Source: Gymnopilus junonius (lineage: Eukaryota > Basidiomycota > Agaricomycetes > Agaricales > Galerinaceae). Taken from it: 64,000 nt of DNA. The DNA is taken from contig JADNYJ010000075.1 of the NCBI GenBank assembly GCA_015501075.1, forward strand, positions 62,001 to 126,000. Reading direction: 5' to 3'. Position numbers and translations under genes: made by a program. The notes below the pieces were generated by a model that was given only the letters and a program-made list of their open reading frames with translations, made no database searches and was not told the DNA's origin. Shown piece by piece: positions 57,676-64,000 of the stretch (the stretch's first letter is position 1; every line of letters begins with the position of its first letter).

Positions 57676-57885
57676 ATGTCTTGTCAGATGAGATCTAGCC
57701 AAATTGCACAAGCCACCAAGGTTGCACACTGCACGATCAACCGCATCCTCCGTCTCCATCGCCAAACAGGCTCAGTGATCAGCAAACCTGTCCCATCGGG
57801 CAGGCCACATCTACTCAATGCAATGGACCTTGCTGTAAGTCCTTTGAGCTATCAATTCAATTATTGTGGATATCGCCCAGACTGA
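57676..57885 (+). pseudogene. Transposase N-terminus (helix-turn-helix only)
   Basis: SSQIAQATKVAHCTINRILR followed by GSVISKPVPSGRPHLLNAMD is the paired-type HTH and linker of a DDE_3/IS630 transposase. The frame ends with unrelated residues and no DDE region follows before the right TIR. Confidence 0.7.
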
Positions 57886-58398
57886 AATGAGCTGCCAACA
57901 AACTGGCCCGGTTGTTGTTTGTCAGCATTACCATCACTATCCAAACAAGTCTGCTGAACATGACGGGTGATGTGACCTGGTCTATCATTTTGCAATCGGC
58001 TGTAAACTATTTGGAAACCCCCGGGTTTCTACAAATATCAGAGAAACCCTAGATAATCTTTGTTTGTCCTCTGATTTGTGCTGAAATTCGGCAGCGCCAT
58101 GCTGCGATGAGGTAATAAGGATCACACAATGGGTGGAGCATGGCCCTGACACCACGTGTCACATTCTCCCTCCTCCATGTTATTGTCATCTTCCTTACTT
58201 ACCTTGCTCGAGCAACCACCTCTACCATCTTGTCCTTTGATATTACTTGTAGATATACATCCATGGTAAGCTGTTCCCCCTCCTTCTGTTAAGGACAGTC
58301 TCTAATTGTTCCTTGCAGTACTTATTTTGTAGCTCACAATTTGATTCTGCTTTTTCAATTTTTTTCCTGCAATTTTTGAGGGCGGATCAGTTCGTATC

Positions 58399-59798
58399 AT
58401 GTGTGTGAGGTCCCAGAATGAGATCAGAGGGTCGGACTCACCCCTCTCATCCTTGAAGAGCATGACAAAGACATGCACACCTGGATCCGGGCCCATGGAC
58501 AGGCCTCACTTTCACAACTATGCCTTGCCTCCACCCCATCTTGCATTCTCGGCTGATTATTTTAGAAGTCTCTCAATTGCTAAGGCTGCCGAACTTATAT
58601 ATCCAACTATTGCTCCAGTTGGTTCAGTCTTTTTAGCAAACTTCTCTGACAAAATACCAGTTTCAGGTTCAGCAACTGTCATCACACCAAATGAAGTCAT
58701 CCCAAACTACTGCGATCTCAAAGACGTCACAGTGAGGATAGAGGATGCTTTTAAGAATGGAATGCGGTCTGCTCTTGTGAAATTTAGGCATCTGGGGGTG
58801 GAATATGTATACAATTATCACTTCTCAAAGGTATGCCCCCTACACATCATTGCTCGGCAAACTAATTAATAGTCATCTGGCAGCTGGAACTTATATAGAA
58901 TTGCTCCAACTTCCTACCTGCCATTGAGGCCTACCAGCACCTCCTTACTCACCTATGATCTCCAACATTCAACCTAGGTCCTGCTCTTAAGACCTTTGAA
59001 GACTCATTAATCACTTCGAGAATCCAAGGATTCTTTGTGTTAGACTTCGAGTTGTACAAGTTGAAATGTCTCTTGGGTGAATCCTGGTTGGAGGAAGATG
59101 TCTTCAATGCACTACTAGAGTTCTCCTATTTTTATAAAGCTTATCATACACTCACCACCTCGCAGAAGCCCCCACTTCCAGATGTCCTGCTCCTACCAAC
59201 TTCATTTTTAGCTGATGCAGTCATGGCCTATGGAAGTATCCCAACAGTCTACACACCGGAAATTGTAGCTATCCACCAGTGGATCGTGTCAAGGTCAGCA
59301 CACCTGGCGGCAATGAGCCTCATCCATGGTGACCACTTCACAGCATTCATCTATCAGTTTGGGTCTGCAACAATCGAGTATGGCGACTCCACGCACAATC
59401 ACCCGCCATCTTATCTTCTCCTGATTCTTAAATGGATATTCGAGGATGTGGCTCAGCCACCAATCAAAGAAATCAGGGCTGGTATTATTGCATGGCAGGG
59501 TGTTGGCAACAGCGAGGGAAGTTGTGGAATTGCAGCTTACAATTTCATAGAATTAGCAGCCCAAACATGGAAGGGACTTAAGCTGTGGATTGGTTCATTT
59601 TCGCACACCTTTCATGATGCCACCCTCGAAGACCTTTTGCAAATGCATCATCTTGCTCATGAAGTTGGCGGGACCTTTTCAAATTGGACAGTTTGCAGTT
59701 TACCTCAAATGTCGAGGATTGAGAATGCAATGGCAACAGGATATAATGATTTCAATATGTATGCACCCTTGGTTCATCATTTCCAGCTTTCTTTGTAA
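58399..59798 (+). pseudogene. Ulp1-like (C48) cysteine protease, TE-associated
   Basis: The first block, 58399-58831, contains FSADYFRSLSIAKAAELIYP and a likely intron donor at 58832. The second, 59037-59798, has the protease core: WLEEDVFNALLEF, HGDHFTAFIYQFG with the catalytic His, IEYGDSTHNHPP with the Asp, and GNSEGSCGIAAYNFIE with the Cys. The triad is complete. Between the blocks (58890-58975) the frame does not connect cleanly, so a small break or an unrecognised intron exists. Such proteases cleave SUMO or similar tags; many large fungal and plant transposons carry one. The frame ends at a TAA that may instead be an intron donor (TTTGTAAATG). Confidence 0.68.
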
Positions 59799-59987
59799 AT
59801 GTTACATCCAACCCTGTGCTTCTTATAGGAAACACATCTGATAGTTCAATTCACAGCCAATACTGATCTGTTGAGAGAGATCATCCAACCCATCCAAAGT
59901 ACAATGCTCCTTTTAGTATCAAGCCTCAACCCAATTCAAGCACCTCATAATCTATTCTGACTTCTTCCACCCTTCAAACTTTCCACA

Positions 59988-60350
59988 AAGTCTATCTCTG
60001 CACCTTTACCAAGTAGGGATAAGTCATTCACTTCCATCATTGACATATCACCTACTCGAAAACTGGGGAAACAGCAACACAAAAGTCTTGATACCATCGA
60101 CTTTGATTTGATATCTCCAAGGCCTCCCTTGATGAAGAGGAACACATTGACAAAGCCCAAAGTGAAGCTTGAACCTGAGAGCGATAGTGAGGTTGAGTTC
60201 ATTGAATCAATCTCTTTCAGAAAGGAGTCAAAGCCGCATACCACTATCAAGCAAGAAAGTATCATTGACCTTTCTGTCACCCTGCCAAAACCTTGCCCAA
60301 CATCATTGGATGTCATCAATCTTTATGTAACCCCACCAAAACCTTGCCCA
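59988..60350 (+). pseudogene. Acidic tail with SUMO-site and SIM-like motifs
   Basis: A frame following the Ulp1-like block reads SIIDIS at 60033-60050, VKLE at 60162-60173, VEFIES soon after, and IKQE directly followed by SIIDLS at 60246-60275. VKLE and IKQE fit the SUMO-attachment consensus (hydrophobic-Lys-x-Glu); SIIDIS and SIIDLS fit SUMO-interacting motifs. It ends in repeated PKPCP and runs into the short LTR at 60352. It is probably a 3' exon of the Ulp1-like gene, but I cannot place the splice join. Confidence 0.5.
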
Positions 60351-60351
60351 A

Positions 60352-60466
60352 TGTTATATACACACCTCTGACCAACTCTGATCTCTGACCATATGAACTC
60401 TGACTTCATGATCTCCTCTGCTCCACTCTGCCTCTCCCTCTGCTCTATTTAAGCACAACTTTAACA
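60352..60466 (+). repeat. Deletion derivative of the LTR (115 bp)
   Basis: Begins TGTTATATACACACC and ends CTTTAACA like the 486 bp LTR at 50447-50932, but about 370 bp of the middle is missing. The junction falls at ATCTCCTC, which occurs on both sides of the missing part in the long copy. Confidence 0.72.
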
Positions 60467-60745
60467 GTATATATGAACTCATACCACTTCTGGACTCTCA
60501 ACTATGGCCACCTCAATATCCTGTACAATCAGTAAAAGTGCGCAGTCTTTCATGCATCTTTTAAAAGACCGAAAGACCAGAAAAGACTAAAAAGACTAAA
60601 AGATGTCTCGTCTTTTAAAAGCCCAGTCGGTTTTCTCACAAAAGACAATACTGATTTTGATAGACCGGTATTTACTTTTGAAAGACATTTTATACTTTGA
60701 TGAGATCTAGACAAATATGAAAATTTCCATCAAACCGGGGGCTAT
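60467..60745. other. AAAGAC-rich spacer
   Basis: At 60560-60680 the motif AAAGAC or its complement GTCTTT recurs about ten times, with TCTTTTAAAAG palindromes at 60562 and 60609. No coding frame. It may be a subterminal repeat region of a transposon. Confidence 0.45.
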
Positions 60746-63146
60746 TCAGGCGTACAGTTCCTTGTCATATGCCTTCTTTTCCTCCTCAGTCATTCTCAAG
60801 GCCGGCCCACTGGCTGACAAACTATCAGCCACTGCTTCCGCCATTGCCTGCTTCTTCTTCTTTCCCACAAAAGCTGCCGCCGTCGACATGATCGCAGCCC
60901 ATTCCTGCTCCGTCAGCTTCGTGATTCTGGCCTTGAATATTGTAGCACGAGCGGCGATTTGGTCTGGCTCATTTGGTACACTGGTCTTGATTGGGTAGTC
61001 ACCCCAGTTGTCTTTTGAGAAGTGTGATTCTTTGCCGGTTTCCTGGATCTCACCTGAGATTGAGCAGAAGAGTGCACAAAGTACCTGGGAGGAACAGTGA
61101 GAATAAGCCAAACATGCAGGGAAAACACACTCACTGCCAAGATGGCCATCATCAAAGCTCCCTGTGGTGTAGCTGATGGTTTGAAGCTCTCAACCTTCAC
61201 CATTCCCAACAATGCTACATGCTCAGAAAGTGTTCTCGCAACCATGCAGCCTTCGAATATACCCTGTTTGAAATATCTGATCAGTAAGCTGAGAGACGAG
61301 GAATAGAAGAAAGTGAACATACCTCCTTCTTAGGTGGGGTAGAGTCTGGCTGACCTGTCCACTTATCATTGGACCTCCATATGAAAGGTCGCGTGAAGCT
61401 GACAACTTCAAGTGATCCAAGCATTGCCTTGATGAAGCACGCCCGCTCCTCAATAGTGTTGAGACTGCATTTCATGAATTCATCTTTTATGGCAAGGACG
61501 GCGGTCTTCTGAAATGCGTGGTACCACAAGGAAGAAACTAAACACTTGAACTAGGATGACCATGAATACATGTAAGACAAGAAAAAAGTATTTCACGTAC
61601 CAATTTCTTGATATTGATGAACAGATCATACTTTGTTTGATCTGCCTTTTCCACTGACATCTGGATTGATGTGCCAGCATGCTGGTTCCATATCTCTACC
61701 AACTTCTCATCAGATAGATGCGCCCAGGGATCAAGTTCACTCAGCACATCGAGGGCATAATACTTGAAGATGTCGAACAAAGAAGTGATATCACGAGATA
61801 GACTCTTGAAGTTAGGGCGAGCACTGGTACCAGATTTACCAGATGGCTTTTGCAAGGCAGGGGTGTCAGGATGATCTTCAACCTTTACACCTGCAATGGA
61901 CTCAACCAGACATTAATGAAAAGTCAGATGCTGAGAGGTGGTAACCTACTTTGAATTTGTCACCACCCGTTTTGACAGACACTTCTTTCATGATGCTGGT
62001 ATGCTCCACCTCATCATCACTGGACAGGATGCCTCCATCATGGACAGCCAAGGAGTTTGCCACCTCGGAGGAAGCATCATTGTCACTTCTGATAGAGAGA
62101 TTATCTAAAAATGATTACTAAGTTAGAACTCGAACAGTAAATGATCAGAAAAGTACGAAAAGATGAACTGGCCTTTTGACAAAGATTTCTTCTCAGTTCC
62201 ACATTTGTCCCAGTCATCGTAGACACCAGAAACAGTGTTAATTTTGGACTTCTTGGATTTTGAGCTGGCAATAGGTGTAGTACATGATGATGAGAATTGT
62301 GATAAGAATAGATATCAGAACTTACTCGGTGTTCTTTGTGGAAGCCTTCCTTTTCAAGCTTGTATCTGAAGACTTCTCTGGGTCAGCGGCGGTTGATGAG
62401 TTCTCATGCTTGTCATGAGCTTGACAGATTTCATTATGCTTGGTAACACCCTTCTTCTCTTTCTTACCTTCACCCACCTTCTTCACCTCGATTGCAGTAT
62501 CAGGCTCATCGTCATCCAGTTCTGCATCCACCATTTCTTCATCATCATCTGAGTTGGACTCGTCACTTTCATTATCACCTTCCGGTTGTTGGAATTCACT
62601 TCCAGAGGATCCAGACTCCTCAACAGACTTTCGGTCATCTTCAAGTTCCCCATCAGTTTCCTCATCTGTAAAGGTGTTTTTCAGCTTGCTCTACTCCTAA
62701 AAAAAATTTCTTACCATCTGTGACTTCTTCATAGATGATCTTGCGAATCTTTTTCTTCTTTTTAGTGACCTCTGGAATGATAGAGAACCCAGTAAGTGAT
62801 AAAATCTGATAGAAGAAAGTTGTGTGATAATGGAACCTTTGTCACCCTTATCCTCAGGATCTACTGCCATTGGCGGTGTATGTCATACTCAAGGGATAGC
62901 CAATGCACCCTTACCAGAAATCCCAGTGTTATCGTGCTGATTGCGAGCTTTTCTGCGAGCATCGTTCTCGATTTGAGCTGCTTTGTCAATCCCCTGCAAT
63001 TTTTGAGCCTTCTTTTCGGCCTTTTCTGCTGCCGCCTTCCTTTTATCTGCCTTGACCTGATCAGAACTGCGTCGCTGAGAGTCATATTTCTTGTGGTTGT
63101 CTCCAGGATGTGCAGTCACATTGCTTTCATGAGTACCAATCGCCAT
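60746..63146 (-). CDS. Uncharacterised multi-exon charged protein next to the Plavaka transposase
   Basis: The first four exons join in phase: 63146-62915, 62863-62837, 62771-62715 and 62665-62326. They encode a Lys/Ala-rich coil (ADKRKAAAEKAEKKAQKLQG), a KKKKKIRKIIYEE segment and a long acidic stretch (GDNESDESNSDDDEEMVDAE). Later conserved blocks are SLFDIFKYYALDVLSELDPW (about 61780), IWRSNDKWTGQ, GCMVARTLSEHVALLGMVKV and a C-terminal EEKKAYDKELYA ending at 60746. Splicing between 62326 and 61870 was not resolved. I do not know its function; similar proteins recur in agaricomycetes (from memory). It starts 145 bp from the divergent transposase gene. Confidence 0.6.
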
Positions 63147-63291
63147 GGGAGGGATAGTTGATAAAGTAAGTTTTGTTGATTCCGTGTTGCACCGATGGTA
63201 GCTGACTCACGTGCAAAGTCCGTATTTGTAGTTTTTCTGTTTCTTTACTTCTAATTAAATCTCCGTTTGACTGTCACTATCGATTAGACCT

Positions 63292-64000
63292 ATGAGACCT
63301 GCCTACAAGCCTGCCCTCTATGGATGCCACTGGCACTTTGTCAGTTGTAAGAAGAAGTGCAGAACCCCAGGTGGCCTTAGTCGACACCAGGAATCTTGTC
63401 CATATAATCCAATTAACCAATATGTCCATTCTCTGCCTTCAACACCACCGCCCAACCTTCCTTTCTTTCATGCACAAACCTCACCCTCGTCACCACCTTC
63501 GCCACCTCAGATGCCTCCTCGAGGCACCACTGCACCTCCAGAGACTCTGCCTACACCAAGCCACAGCAGTCCCCGGTGGACAATCTGGACGACAAGAGGT
63601 CAGTCAGGCATATATGTGACCAAGCACCCTTACCTTGATGGTATTTTCAGTTCAATCCTTGTACTCTACCTTAAACTTATGCAGCATTTTTTTTGCAGGC
63701 CAGCCATGTGATGAAAATGGCTACGATTTGCCCGAAGGCACTCCACCTCCACCCAAAGAGCCCCGGGCACCCAACAACTACTGGCCTTTTGTTGATGAAG
63801 AAGAGTTTCATTTTGCAGACTTCCTTTTCATGCACGAGCAGATGTCAGCTGGAAACACTGACATTCTAATGAGTCTAATAGTGGCTTTTCAAATGTCACG
63901 TTATGGCAATGCCGATCCACCCTTCAGCACCAGCAAGCACATGTGGGACACCATTGACTCAATACCACTCGGTGATGTTCCTTGGGAAGGCTTCAAGGTC
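63292..64000 (+). CDS. Plavaka-type transposase, 5' part (runs off the window)
   Basis: Exon 1 (63292-63640) and exon 2 (63699 onward) join in phase over a 58 nt intron. The N-terminus has a C2H2-like finger (CKKKCRTPGGLSRHQESC), then a Pro/Ser-rich linker. Next comes the hallmark start of the Plavaka family, HPYLDGQPCDENGYDLPEGT, followed by PPPP, then FADFLFMHEQMSAGNTDIL and IPLGDVPWEGFKV. The family is a CMC/EnSpm-like group of DDE transposases common in mushrooms. The catalytic region lies beyond the right edge. Confidence 0.85.

Larger units (their letters stand above)
57221..58002. mobile_element. Deleted Tc1/IS630-type transposon (782 bp, TA target)
   Basis: TIRs of about 40 bp start CAGCCGATTGCAAAAYGATA and are flanked by TA at 57219-57220 and 58003-58004. 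Inside is only the DNA-binding N-terminus of a transposase (57676-57840); the catalytic part is missing. It sits 46 bp upstream of the peptidase start codon, inside that gene's promoter or leader. Confidence 0.85.

Noticed and set aside
1..64000. tRNA, rRNA or CRISPR arrays
   Set aside because: No cloverleaf with a plausible B box, no rRNA segments and no regularly spaced identical repeats were found by eye; a tRNA scan would be needed to exclude a tRNA gene.

Overview
The window is nuclear DNA of a filamentous basidiomycete, most likely a mushroom-forming agaricomycete. Genes carry many short introns (about 46-80 nt, GT-AG, one GC-AG). The families seen are typical of that group: F-box/LRR-like paralogues with a shared RAHDP..HRLPPE motif, a HAM1-like protein, Plavaka, hAT, Tc1/mariner and tyrosine-recombinase transposable elements (TEs), and a GDSG-type peptidase-like family. 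I do not assign a species. Exon joins below were made by eye from splice sites, reading phase and family resemblance.

Left part (1-42 kb) is mostly gene space. It holds a GFA/CENP-V-fold protein, an unknown charged protein, two F-box pseudogenes, a 2-oxoglutarate/Fe(II) dioxygenase divergent from a 12-exon MFS exporter, and a gene-poor 3.8 kb stretch. A Tc1/mariner element (15349-17275) follows, with a MITE nested in it. Then come a HAM1-like gene, a complete single-exon F-box gene with a truncated duplicate behind it, a BTB/POZ gene, a class I O-methyltransferase, a 5.8 kb gene-poor stretch with F-box remnants and a second MITE family, another intact F-box gene, a possible HeLo/MLKL-like helical protein with a low-complexity Asn-containing tail, a DUF2786 gene with a broken partial duplicate, and one more F-box gene.

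Right part (42-64 kb) is TE-dominated. It contains a 4.03 kb hAT with recognisable TIRs and TSD, a TE-associated gene interrupted by a MITE, a DDE_3 transposase, an LTR, and a DIRS-like tyrosine-recombinase retroelement. One host-type gene, a trypsin-like peptidase family member, lies at 54964-57174 with a 782 bp TA-flanked deleted transposon 46 bp upstream of its start codon. Beyond it are an Ulp1-like protease with a tail carrying SUMO-site-like and SIM-like motifs, a charged unknown gene, and the 5' end of a Plavaka-type transposase running off the right edge.

Two cross-cutting patterns stand out. First, many TE nonsense mutations are TGA in places where CGA (Arg) is plausible, the TE block looks CpG-poor, and three copies of one MITE show graded CpG loss; this points to C-to-T decay at CpG. 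Second, two host genes contain one-base indels at short homopolymers that break an otherwise well-preserved frame, which suggests assembly error or very recent inactivation; a BTB gene has a further unexplained frame break.
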